Positions 17,576-26,045 are shown, counted from the stretch's first letter. The stretch: DNA of 49,253 bases from an uncultured Paracoccus sp. (GCF_945915435.1 NZ_CAMEFG010000026.1:1-49253); one strand, 5' to 3'. Program-made: numbers and translations. Notes: generated from the letters alone by a model not told the origin.

Positions 17576-18629
17576 CGCTGAAACCTCCAAGCTTGGCGAC
17601 TTCCTGCTTGATATTGCGCATCTCGGCCCCCTCATCGATCCAGGCGTAATACTGGCGCGCCGTTTGCAGCGTATTGCACAGAAGCCTCGCGGCCCCGGCG
17701 TAATCACCGGGATGGTATTTGTCGTGCAGTGTTGCCAGGCCGTGCCGCAGATTGCGGGGAGTCATCGGCAGGCCGATTGCGCGGGTGTGATTGGTCAGCC
17801 AATCCCCCAAGGTTTTCTGGCCAATCAGGGTGCCGTGATATCCCGGGAACAGGAACGGGGACTGCTCTGCCCAAGGGGTGCGGGGCCGATTTTCATCGAT
17901 ATACCATTGAAGGACCTCAAGATCGCGGGTGGGGCCCTGTGAAATCGGCGCACGGATCGGCCTGCAGTTCTTGACGTCCTGCGCGCCGATCAGGATATGG
18001 GCCCGATCGCGAGATCCGTAAGGCAAAACCAGGGTGGGCTGTTTGCCCTGGTGCCGCAACCGGATCAGGTTACCCAGCCGCAGAGGCACAGCCCACAGGC
18101 CGACGGCGCAGACTGCCGCCAGCATTCCGAATTGAATGATGCGCTCGTCGTCATATGTGTCGGCGTCAGGCTTCTCGATCAGAGCAAGCGCCTGTTTTCG
18201 AACTGCAGGTGGAGCGACAGGAAGGTAAGCTCCGCGCGCCGTTCCCGGACCAGACGGCTGCAAAACAGCCACACATGCTCCGGCATACGCTTGCCATCCT
18301 CAAAGCCCTTGCCCATGTTCCGGTTCGCATTGAGCGTCTTGTCCATCAGCGGTATGATCTGGGAATTGAGCCGAACCGCGGCCATACGCAGTATTCCGAC
18401 ATAGGATCTCATCGAACGATCGGATATCTTCTTGGCCGTGTCCGTTTCGGCGATCCAGCCACGCAGAACGGAAACAAAGACATCCCTGGTAAATGCATCG
18501 GCGATGTCGCATGTCAGTGGCAGCAGGCCGACCTTCATGGCCGACTAAGTATTTATTGAGCGCGGCCCGATAAGTTCCAAGCGTGGCCGCGCTTTTGCCG
18601 TCAAGTTTTTTCATCAAGAACCTCGTCAT
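17565..18629 (-). pseudogene. Tyrosine-recombinase-like gene B (frameshifted)
   Basis: Starts at MTRFLMKKLDGKSAATLGTY, overlapping the end of gene A. A frameshift near 18545 leads into KVGLLPLTCDIADAF and KKISDRSMRSYVGIL, and a second near 18195-18206 leads from LTFLSLHLQ into RKQALALIEK. The C-terminal catalytic part reads AVPLRLGNLIRLRH (Arg I), TPRNLRHGLATLH (Arg II region) and TARQYYAWI (Tyr), a tyrosine-recombinase pattern. It ends FSDEL at TAA 17565. Repaired length would be about 350 residues. Confidence 0.7.
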
Positions 18630-19311
18630 ATACGCCCCCGCCCAGATCCTCGACCAGCCGATCAAGCTGAACCTTCAGATGTTCCGGAAGCGGCATCTGC
18701 CCGGAGTGACGAACCTTGGCGAGATCAGGAAGAGGCCCGGACGGCAATAGCGCATCGAGAGCAAGCGAGCTCTGACGCATGATCTCCAAGTTTCGTATTA
18801 CGTTGCGGACCGACCTCCGTTGCGTTCCGCGCAACGCCTCGCTGAGTCCCATCAGGAATGGCTCGGTCAATTGGTCGGGTTGTTGATCGGCCTTTCGGGA
18901 CTCATCGGCCAGAAGACGGATCGGTATGAACTTCTGCATGTTGCTGCCTCCCTCCACCTCAAGCAGGGAAACGCAAACATCCAGCAGCTCCGTCCATCCG
19001 TCTTTCCGGCTTATGCGCTGTGCCTTTGACGCGAATTCGCCGTTAAACCGTTTGAGGATGGCGATCATCTTCCTGCGCCAAGCCTGATAGGCATCCGGTG
19101 TTTTGAAACCCGCAGGAAAGTGATTTCTCTTGAACCGCACAGCAAAAGAATCAACGCTGGACGGGATATCCTCCAGACGATTGGCATTATAGATTCTCGG
19201 GCAACGCTCGACTTGCGCCAGATAATCTTTCTCCGTCGTGGAACTATATGGCCTCTTGTCCTGAATCCAGTTCTTGACATCACGCGCGCGATTGCAACCT
19301 GACGCAACCAC
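18601..19311 (-). CDS. Protein A of the recombinase-like set, 5' end probably truncated
   Basis: Up to 236 residues, beginning at a GTG inside a transposase remnant; recognisable sequence starts at about DVKNWIQDKRPYSSTTEKDYL. The helical N-terminal region resembles the SAM-like DNA-binding part of tyrosine recombinases, but no R-H-R-Y catalytic residues are visible before the stop. It overlaps gene B by 29 bases. It could be the N-terminal partner of a three-gene recombinase module (compare recombinase-in-trio elements) or a truncated copy; the upstream junction with IS701-like DNA at about 19299 supports truncation. Confidence 0.5.
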   Translation of the reverse strand: MVASGCNRARDVKNWIQDKRPYSSTTEKDYLAQVERCPRIYNANRLEDIPSSVDSFAVRFKRNHFPAGFKTPDAYQAWRRKMIAILKRFNGEFASKAQRISRKDGWTELLDVCVSLLEVEGGSNMQKFIPIRLLADESRKADQQPDQLTEPFLMGLSEALRGTQRRSVRNVIRNLEIMRQSSLALDALLPSGPLPDLAKVRHSGQMPLPEHLKVQLDRLVEDLGGGVYDEVLDEKT

Positions 19312-19775
19312 GCCCCGAAGAATGGCTGATGATCGAATGGCGCGACGATGACGCCGAACCGCTCAAGTATTGGCTGTCCGCCTTCCGGCCGACACGCCGC
19401 TGGATGAACTCGTCGCCAAGGCGAAGCTGCGCTGGAGGATCGAGCGCGACTATCGCGAACTCAAGCAGGAACTCGGACCGGGTCACTTCGAAGATCGCGG
19501 CTGGCGAGGCTTCCACCATCATGCCAGCTTATGCATCGCCGCCTATGGGTTCCTCAGCTCCGAACGGGAGACGATTCCCCCTCAGCGCCAATCGGCCCCC
19601 AAAATGGCACGGAACCTCCCATTCCCTGCGGTTCTCGACGCTGATCAGACCCGAGCGCCACGTCTGGAACTCGATCACCACCATCCGCCGACGCCTCGCC
19701 GGAGCGCTCGCCCGCAGCTTTCTCCGATGTCCCTGCTGCGCACGAGCCAACCGCGATCCGCAAAGCCGTTTGTGA
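19299..19775 (+). pseudogene. IS701-like DDE transposase, C-terminal fragment
   Basis: Starts abruptly with RPEEWLMIEWRDDDAEPLKYWLS, shifts frame to LPADTPLDELVAKAKLRWRIERDY and HHHASLCIAAYGFL, then returns to the first frame for RHVWNSITTIRRRLAGALARSFLRCPCC. The RWRIERDYxELKQE block with the catalytic Glu and the FHHHAxLCIAAYGFL block are typical of IS701/IS4-type transposases. The N-terminal two thirds are absent and two frameshifts are present. Confidence 0.75.
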
Positions 19776-19785
19776 CGCAGTAAGA

Positions 19786-20163
19786 CTAGATACCTGTCTG
19801 CTGGCCCTGGCGAAGGCGCATGTCGGCCAGCTTGCCACTTTCGACCGCCAGCTTTCGGCGGCGGCCCAGAATTGAAAAGCCGCGTTGCACCGGATCGGTG
19901 ACCGCTGAGGGTCGGTTCTGAGCCGGCCAGCATATTCCCAATGCCCGGATCGCGCTCGAGTCGGCTGCAGCCAGGGCGCTGGCGACAGCCTGATCTTGCC
20001 CAGAGGCAGATAAAGATCCGCGATAAAGCGCGCAGCATTGATAAACCTTATCGCGACCAAGACGTTCAAGCGTGATTTCGTCCGGCAGGATGGCCGCGCG
20101 GTTCGAGTAGCCCGGCAAACCGGCCGCTGGCGGATATCCGGATCCGGGTTTCGCGGCCCTCAT
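19786..20163 (-). CDS. Hypothetical protein downstream of siderophore ABC ATPase
   Basis: 125 residues starting at ATG 20163, which overlaps the stop of the ATPase gene (GAATGAGG). The most protein-like part is at about 60-125: QDQAVASALAAADSSAIRAL, then AVTDPVQRGFSILGRR. I do not recognise a family; it may be the C-terminal part of a larger protein joined by rearrangement, since the 3' neighbour is transposase debris. Translational overlap suggests it was the last gene of the importer operon. Confidence 0.4.
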   Translation of the reverse strand: MRAAKPGSGYPPAAGLPGYSNRAAILPDEITLERLGRDKVYQCCALYRGSLSASGQDQAVASALAAADSSAIRALGICWPAQNRPSAVTDPVQRGFSILGRRRKLAVESGKLADMRLRQGQQTGI

Positions 20164-20918
20164 TCATAGAACAGCGCCAGGCGGTGGCCGTCGATCTCGC
20201 GCACGCGGATCTCCATGTCGTAGATCTCGCGCAGTGCCTGCGTGGTGATGACGGCGTCCGGCGGGCCTTGGCGGACCACCCTGCCGTCCCGCATCGCGAC
20301 GATATGGTCGGAATAGCGCGAGGCGAAATTGATGTCGTGCAGCACCATGACCACGGTCTTGCCCAATTCGGTCGCGGCGCGGCGCAGAAGCTTCATCATC
20401 GCGGCAGAATACTTCATGTCCAGATTGTTCAGCGGCTCATCCAGCAGCACGTAATCGGTGTCCTGACACAGCACCATCGCCACGAAGGCCCGCTGGCGCT
20501 GCCCGCCGGAGAGTTCGTCCAGAAAACGGTCGCCGAGATCGTCAAGCGAAAGATAGTCCAGCGCCCCGTCGACATGGTCCTTGTCCTCGATGGTCAGGCG
20601 GACCTTGCTGTGCGGATAACGCCCGAAGGTGACCAGATCGCGCACCGTCAGCCGCGCGGTCATGTGGTTGTCCTGCCGCAGGATCGACAGCCGCCGCGCC
20701 AGCACGTCGCCCGGCGTGGTGGCCACGTCCAGCCCGTCCACGGTGACGCTGCCCGCATCGGGGCGCGACAACCTGCTGATGATCGACAGCAGGCTGGACT
20801 TGCCAGCGCCGTTCGGCCCGATGATCGAGGTCACCCCGCCCGCAGGCAGCGTGACAGTCACGTCATCGACGACCGGCCCCGTGCCATACCGCTTGCTGAC
20901 CCCGTTTGCGACGATCAT
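20160..20918 (-). CDS. Iron-siderophore ABC transporter, ATP-binding protein
   Basis: 252-residue ATPase of a FepC/FatE/YclP type. Walker A GPNGAGKSS (about 35-43), signature ELSGGQRQRAFVAMVLCQD (about 135), Walker B DYVLLDEPLNNLDM, switch His in VMVLHDINFA. Energises uptake of an Fe-siderophore across the inner membrane. Its ATG overlaps the TGA of the permease gene (20915-20918). Intact. Confidence 0.92.
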   Translation of the reverse strand: MIVANGVSKRYGTGPVVDDVTVTLPAGGVTSIIGPNGAGKSSLLSIISRLSRPDAGSVTVDGLDVATTPGDVLARRLSILRQDNHMTARLTVRDLVTFGRYPHSKVRLTIEDKDHVDGALDYLSLDDLGDRFLDELSGGQRQRAFVAMVLCQDTDYVLLDEPLNNLDMKYSAAMMKLLRRAATELGKTVVMVLHDINFASRYSDHIVAMRDGRVVRQGPPDAVITTQALREIYDMEIRVREIDGHRLALFYE

Positions 20919-21871
20919 CTGGCGGCCCCCCTTATGACCAGGATGATGAAGGTGATGCCGCCCACGAATTCGATGATGATCGACAGGGCGGTGTCGAAGG
21001 CGAAGACCCGCTCCATCAGCGTCTGGCCGCCGACAAGGCAGATGACGGCCAGCAGCACCGCCGCGGGCAGGACGTAACGGTGACGGCTGTTGCCGACCAG
21101 CCCATGCGCGAGGCTGGCGACCAGCAGGCCGAAGAAGGTGACCGGCCCGACCAGAGCGGTCGAGACCGCCACCAGCACCGAGACGATCATCAGGATCGCG
21201 ATGACCGCGCGCCGGTAGTTCACGCCAAGGCTGATCGCCTGCGCCCTGCCAAGCGACAGCACGTCGAAGCAATGCCCCATGCGCCACAGCACCAGCGTCA
21301 GAACCCCGACGATCCCCCATGACAGCCCCAGCAGCGTCGGGACGATGGTCGAGAAACTGGCGAAGAAGCTGTCCTGCAACACCTGAAAGGCGTTCGGGTC
21401 CAGCAGGCGCTGCATGAAATTCGACAGGCTGCGGAAGAAGATGCCGAAGACGATCCCGATCAGCACCACCAGATGCAGGCTGCGCTCTTCGCCCAGAAAC
21501 AGCCAGCGAAACAGCAGGCCGGAAAAGCCTACCATCAGCGCGACCTCGAGGCCAAAGCGCAGATGCGGGTCCATCAGGGCGAAGGTGCCGGTGCCGAGGA
21601 AAAAGACGATCGAGGTCTGGACGAGGATGAACAGCGCGTCGAACCCCATGATCGAAGGGGTCAGGATGCGGTTGCTCGTCACCGTCTGGAACAGCACCGT
21701 CGAAACCGCGACCGAACAGGCGACCAGCAGCAGCCCGGCCAGCTTCTGCCCGCAGAATTGCAGCACGAAACCCCAGTTGCCGCGAACGCCCAACGTCATG
21801 AAACAGGCGATGCTGACCAGCGCCAGCGCCGCCAGCACCAGCAGGACCATGCGCGGGCGGTCAAGCGGCAT
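20915..21871 (-). CDS. Iron-siderophore ABC transporter, permease 2
   Basis: 318-residue FecCD-family permease with about nine membrane helices. It starts at ATG 21871 (MPLDRPRMVLL) with GGAGG upstream. Blocks such as LTPSIMGFDALF, DVLSLGRAQAISLGVNYR (the EAA-like ATPase-contact loop) and ALVGPVTFFGLLVASLAHGLVG are typical of the FatC/VctG/YclO branch. It overlaps both neighbours. Intact. Confidence 0.9.
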   Translation of the reverse strand: MPLDRPRMVLLVLAALALVSIACFMTLGVRGNWGFVLQFCGQKLAGLLLVACSVAVSTVLFQTVTSNRILTPSIMGFDALFILVQTSIVFFLGTGTFALMDPHLRFGLEVALMVGFSGLLFRWLFLGEERSLHLVVLIGIVFGIFFRSLSNFMQRLLDPNAFQVLQDSFFASFSTIVPTLLGLSWGIVGVLTLVLWRMGHCFDVLSLGRAQAISLGVNYRRAVIAILMIVSVLVAVSTALVGPVTFFGLLVASLAHGLVGNSRHRYVLPAAVLLAVICLVGGQTLMERVFAFDTALSIIIEFVGGITFIILVIRGAAR

Positions 21872-22876
21872 TCGGGCGCCTCCGCAGTAGAAGCGCGATG
21901 AAAACACCGCTGCCGATCACGCCGACCACCACGCTGATCGGCACTTCGTAGGGGTAGCGCACCAGCCGCCCCAATATGTCACCCGCCAGCACGAAAGCTG
22001 CGCCGCCGATGGTGACCCAGGGCACCGCGCGGCGCATGTTGTCGCCGATCATCAGGCTGACCACGTTCGGCACCACCAGCCCCAGAAACGGGATCGCCCC
22101 GACGGACACGAGACAGACCGCCGCGATGACCGAAACGATGGCCAGCCCCATGACTATCAGCCGCTGGTAGTTCAGGCCAAGGTTCGTCGTGAACTCGCGC
22201 CCCATGCCAGCGACCGTGAAGCGGTCGGCGGCAAGCCCGGCGACCAGCGTGCAGACCAGCCCCAGCCACAGCAGTTCATAGCGCCCGCGCAGCACGCCCG
22301 AGAAATCCCCCATGCTCCAGACAAGGACCGAGGGCAGCAGGTTGTAGCGATAGGCGACGAAACCGGTCACCGCCCCGATCACCCCGGCCAGCATGATGCC
22401 GACCAGCGGCACCAGAACGACCTCGCGCAAAGGCACGAATTTCAGCAGGCGCAGGAACAGCAGCGTGCCCAGAAACGCAAAGCCGCCGCCACCGCCATCT
22501 TGGCCATGACCGGCCAGCCGGGGGCCAGCAGGGTCACCGTCAGAAAGCCCAGCATGGCGGATTCGGTGGTCCCGGTCGTGGACGGTTCCACGAAGCGGTT
22601 GCGCACGATCATCTGCATGACCAGCCCGGCGATGCCGAGCGACGATCCCGCCCGCATGATCGCCAGGGTCCGGGGAATGCGGCTGATCTGCAAGACCTGC
22701 GCCGCCTGATCCTCGCCGGAAAACAGCGCCGACAGGGACATGTCGGCGGCCCCGATGGTCAGGCTGATCAGGGCGAGGATGGCTGTGACGACGATGCCGA
22801 AGGCAAGGGAATACACTGGCTTTGCCTGTCTGGAGGGAGGCGCTGCCCGGTCACACGACCGGGCGCGCGGTCTCAT
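21861..22876 (-). pseudogene. Iron-siderophore ABC transporter, permease 1 (frameshifted)
   Basis: FecCD-family permease split in two frames. The first part starts at ATG 22876 (overlapping the binding-protein stop) and runs through SLTIGAADMSLSALF, RIPRTLAIMRAGSSLGIAGLVMQ and FVEPSTTGTTESAMLG. A one-base shift in a GCGGTGGCGGCGG stretch at about 22482-22495 sends it to a stop at 22442. The second frame continues FAFLGTLLFLRLLKFVP to the natural end RRRPNAA. Either a true loss-of-function mutation or an assembly error in a simple GC repeat. Without it the importer lacks one permease half. Confidence 0.8.
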
Positions 22877-23768
22877 TTCATATCATAGGCCTCGATCACC
22901 TGATCCAGCAGCAGCATCAGCGCGTCATAACCCTTCATCGTCACGTAAGAGGCGGCGGGGTCCAGATAGACGACCCGGTCGTTCTGCCAGAAATTCGTCT
23001 GATGGATCAGATCATTGTCCAGAAGCCGATGCGCGGATTCGCCACCCGAGCCGACACCGGCATCGCGATCGACCACGAACAGCCAGTCGGGATTGGCTTG
23101 CAGCAGATATTCGAAGGTGATCGCATCGCGGTCGTCCACCTCATCAAAGACCGAGGGCACGTCCAGCGTGTTGTAAAGCCACGACACGCGCGATTCGGGA
23201 CCATAGATCCCGATCTTGCCGCCATTCGTTACGATCACCAGCGCCGTGCCCTTGCCAGCGGCTGCGGCCCTGGCTTCCTCGACCTTCGCGTCGAGGTTCG
23301 CGATCAACTCGCCGGCCTGATCTTCGCGGTCGAAGGCCTTGCCCAGCATCGCGATATTGGCCTTCGCCCCGTCGATCACCGCCCCGCTGTCACGGAAATG
23401 TCGATCACCGGCGCCAGTCGCGAGATGGTGCCGTAGGATGTGCGCGACCGTCCCCCGATGATCACCAGATCCGGCGCGGCAGCCGCGATCCCTTCGATAT
23501 CGGGCTCCTGCAACGAACCGATGCGCTGCATCTCATCCGTCACCTTGTCCGCCAGATGGCCGGGTGCCACCGACGCGGGCACGCCCTCAACCGGGACGCC
23601 AAGGGCCGTCAGAATGTCGAAAGCGGCCCAGTCGGTGACCATGACGGATTGCGGCACCGCTTGCAGGACGGTTTCGCCTTGGGCATGTGTTACCGCGATT
23701 TCTTCCGCCAGGGCCGCACCGGCAACCGCATGGATGGTCATAAGCGCGAACGCGAAGGGCTTTATCAT
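22873..23768 (-). pseudogene. Siderophore-binding periplasmic protein (frameshifted)
   Basis: FatB/CeuE/YclQ-like binding protein. The first part (23768 to 23376) has a signal peptide (MIKPFAFALMTIHAVAGAALA) and SVMVTDWAAFDILTALGVPVEGVP. A frameshift at about 23393-23399 ends it at VTAGR. The second part, readable from a GTG at 23379 overlapping that stop, carries on IDGAKANIAMLGKAFDRE, ESRVSWLYNTLDVPSVF and NPDWLFVVDRDAGVG to AYDMK. Repaired, it is about 298 residues, a normal length. The GTGA overlap could let the second half be made, but it would have no signal peptide. Confidence 0.8.
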
Positions 23769-23861
23769 CGAATATCCTCACCAGAGAGGGAGACAGCTTT
23801 GAAAGCGGCACGAATGCCGCTTGATATGCCATTCTCTAATTCAGAGGATATTCGAGGTCAA
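23768..23861 (-). promoter_or_regulatory. Promoter and leader of the siderophore importer
   Basis: On the minus strand a -35 TTGACC (23856-23861) and a -10 TAGAGA (23833-23838) are 17 bp apart. Two further signals overlap it: a 12-bp perfect inverted repeat (23768-23779 with 23844-23855, the outer copy between -35 and -10, the inner one at the start codon), and a leader hairpin AAGCGGCA-TTCG-TGCCGCTT (23803-23822). An iron-responsive regulator is expected for such genes, but I see no classical Fur box. Confidence 0.55.
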
Positions 23862-24240
23862 TAAAGCCTGAGTAAATTTTTAGATATTTTTGATCCGAAT
23901 TGGAATACAAACGCATAACCGCGCGCAATCTAATGGAGTGCACGGTAAAATCTTATGGAAGATCTCCAGGCAGAGAAATTCCGCCGGATCGCTTTTGCCA
24001 AGCTGAATATTCGGTCCGTTTTCTCTCCCATCATCGGCAAGGCGGCACTCGTTTCCAACCTCTCTTCGCCTGCCTTGCAGCTTTCAGGGGCCGTAGCAAC
24101 AAGTAGTAATGACTGCGGCCAGCCACTCGCCGAGGGACCGTTCTTCGCTGCAGGAATCTGGCTTTCCGTTCCTGCAAGGTTGTCTTTCCCCTTTCTGTAA
24201 AACAACATAATGTCCAGCGGGACGCATAGCGGAGCAGGAA
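23862..24240. other. AT-richer intergenic region before csf3-like gene
   Basis: About 380 bases without a convincing gene; small open frames on both strands show no protein character. It is less GC-rich than its surroundings (for example TTTTTAGATATTTTTGATCC near 23877-23896). GGAGCAGGA at 24231-24239 is the likely ribosome site of the next gene. Genes expected upstream of a csf3 (csf1, csf2, csf5) are not here. Confidence 0.5.
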
Positions 24241-24903
24241 GTGGCGTTGTTTCGAATCACGGCCTATCTCGATACCCCTGTCTGCCTGGGAAAGACCTAC
24301 CTGACGCTGGATGCGGTTCTTTATGGGATATTGTCGGAAATTCGGGATCTGCGGGGCATCGATACCGATCCGGTCGGGGATATTCCCCTGATGCACGTCG
24401 ATGGCCTGTTTCGCGCAAGCCGTGCTTATTTCGACAACCCGGTCCATTACGGCGGGGTCAAGACCGGAGGAATCCGGCTGGCAAAGGATCTTGCGGATGC
24501 ACCGCTGTTCCTGCAACCGTCGCGGGGCCGTTATTACAAGGTCAGCACGGTGAAAGGGCCGATGAAAGCCCATCTGTCCCGTTACCGCTGCATCGGCGCG
24601 GAATCGGTTTCATGGATCGCCGAGGGCGACGCATCCCGCGTCCAGAGCCTGCTCGAATCCGCAGGCGCAATCGGGGCGCGGCGCAAGGATGGGCACGGCG
24701 CATTGCGGCGGATCGAGGTCGAACCGGCCAAGGGGCTTTCCCCCCTGATCGACGAGATGGGCGAGGTCAGGCGTCCGATTCCGGTGCGATTGTCGGGTTT
24801 TGCGAAACCGACCACGGGCTTGCTAACCGCTGTGGATACCTGGCGCCCGCCATACTGGGACGCCTTCGGCGCGGACGAGTGTTACATTCCCCGGCCCGCC
24901 TGA
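24241..24903 (+). CDS. csf3: Csf3-like (Cas5-type) protein of a type IV CRISPR-Cas system
   Basis: 220 residues, GTG start with GGAG nine bases upstream. The RAMP-like layout fits Csf3: an opening strand FRITAYLDTPVCLG followed by LTLDAVLYGIL, a middle part LMHVDGLFRASRAYFDNP, and a glycine-rich loop AIGARRKDGHGALRRIEVEP at about 142-161 with the preceding WIAEGDASRVQSLLES. The end TWRPPYWDAF is also of the type seen in Csf3. Csf3 is the backbone subunit that binds the crRNA 5' handle. The call is strengthened by a hairpin-repeat array 60 bases downstream and a Csf4/DinG-type helicase remnant beyond it. No csf1, csf2 or csf5 found. The alternative is a Cas5-like orphan of another type. Confidence 0.6.
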   Translation: MALFRITAYLDTPVCLGKTYLTLDAVLYGILSEIRDLRGIDTDPVGDIPLMHVDGLFRASRAYFDNPVHYGGVKTGGIRLAKDLADAPLFLQPSRGRYYKVSTVKGPMKAHLSRYRCIGAESVSWIAEGDASRVQSLLESAGAIGARRKDGHGALRRIEVEPAKGLSPLIDEMGEVRRPIPVRLSGFAKPTTGLLTAVDTWRPPYWDAFGADECYIPRPA

Positions 24904-24966
24904 TCCCAAAGGGCAACGGCCCCGCCATGAGGGCAGGGCCGCAAAAGAAGGGCCGCGTCATCTGCC

Positions 24967-25124
24967 CTGATCGACCCCTGCCGAAAGGCGGGGCTGTTCT
25001 GCTTGGTGATGATGTTCACCACGCCGCCGTTTTCGACCCCTGCTGGCAAGCGGGGCTGCGCGACGGTCCTGCGCATTACGCCGGGCGTCACCCTGTTTTC
25101 GACCCTGCCCAAGGGCAGGGCCGT
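24967..25124 (+). CRISPR. Short degenerate CRISPR array, three repeats and two spacers
   Basis: Repeats of about 30 bases start at 24967, 25029 and 25095. The last two share GTTTTCGACCC; the first starts CTGATCGACCC. Each holds a hairpin: CCCCTGCC-gaaa-GGCGGGG, CCCCTGCT-ggca-AGCGGGG and CCCTGCCC-aa-GGGCAGGG. Stem changes compensate each other. Spacers are 24997-25028 (32 nt) and 25059-25094 (36 nt), normal sizes. A further hairpin at 24917-24941 may be a decayed first repeat or a csf3 terminator. The repeats are too divergent for a healthy array, so either an old remnant or a set of repetitive palindromes. Confidence 0.5.
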
Positions 25125-25152
25125 GCCACTATTCCTTTTGCCGCAGAGAATT

Positions 25153-26045
25153 TCAAGTGTCCTGCGGGTCTGGCCCGATCTGGAAGCGGGGCGCCGAACC
25201 GGCGATCTTCCTGAAACGCCCCGGCACCGCGTTCAGCATGGCCCCCGACCAGGGCCTTGGCTGATCCAGCAGAAGCGTGTCGGCCTCGTGCTGGTTCAGA
25301 GGCCAGCGCGGATCCCCGATCCAGATCGTCACGCTGTCGTCATGCGCGCGGATGCCGCGCCCGATGCCCTGCCGCGAGCGCCTGCGCGCCTCGGCCAGCC
25401 GCCTGCCGAAGACGGCGGCCCGGCCCGCCCTTTCGCCGCCGGTCGCCTGGGCCAGATAGCGTTGCAGCACGCTGTCCTCGAATGTCTGCGGGCGGATGGG
25501 AAAGCGCGGGATGATCACATGGGCGATGGCATGGGGCAGGCTGACTCCCTCCCACGCCGAGGCAGACAGCCAGATCGCATCGGGCTTAGACAGGAAGCGG
25601 GTGATGGCGAGGTTCATCGGCAGGCCGGGAAGCTGGGCGACCAGCCGCGAATCGTCCGGATCGAACAGGTGCGACAGCGCCAAGACGTCGCGCATCGCGG
25701 GCAGCAGGATCAGGCTGCGGCCGCCCTCGCGGCTGGCGGCCTCGACCATCGCCTTCCAATAGGCCAGGGCGGCATCGTCAAGCTGCGCAGGCGCATCCTC
25801 CGGGTCGTTACTGCCCGGCGCGAAGGCCGGCGGGGCGTCAAGCGATGGCCGAACAAAGCGCATGGTCCCGAACCGCTCGGGCGCGATCAGGGCGCAGGAA
25901 GCGGCGTCGATCCTGTCCGCCTCGAATCTGCAGCTTGCAATGAACCCGGCCATCGCCCGGCGCGCATCCGTGCCCTCGCCCTGCGCCAGCGTCGAAAGCG
26001 TGGCCAAGGTGAACAGCAGCCCGCCAACCGGCGAAGCAGGCGCGG
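25153..26045 (-). pseudogene. Csf4/DinG-type helicase, C-terminal half only
   Basis: Superfamily 2 XPD/DinG-like helicase remnant of about 297 codons, opening at GGLLFTLATLSTLAQG (the TSATL-type motif III) and running through SREGGRSLILLPAMRD, AWEGVSLPHAIAHVIIPRFP and the motif VI RQGIGRGIRAHDD, then WIGDPRWPLNQ. The N-terminal Walker A half is absent: at about 26045 the sequence switches to a hydantoinase B gene. A Csf4/DinG helicase is the accessory helicase of type IV-A CRISPR systems; its place beside the array and the csf3-like gene supports this over chromosomal DinG. A TTG at 26007 could start a fragment, but it would lack ATPase function. Confidence 0.65.

Noticed and set aside
23830..23850. 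A Fur or iron-rhodo box in the CTCTGAATTAGAG sequence at the siderophore promoter
   Set aside because: The near-palindrome is short and does not match a Fur, RirA or Irr consensus I can defend.
24917..24941. A fourth CRISPR repeat before the first clear one
   Set aside because: It has a similar hairpin, but lacks GTTTTCGACCC, and the spacing to the next unit is shorter. It may as well be a csf3 terminator, so it is left out of the array limits.
25153..26007. Calling the helicase a complete gene starting at TTG 26007
   Set aside because: The Walker A half required for function is missing and the upstream sequence belongs to hyuB, so it is a truncated remnant.
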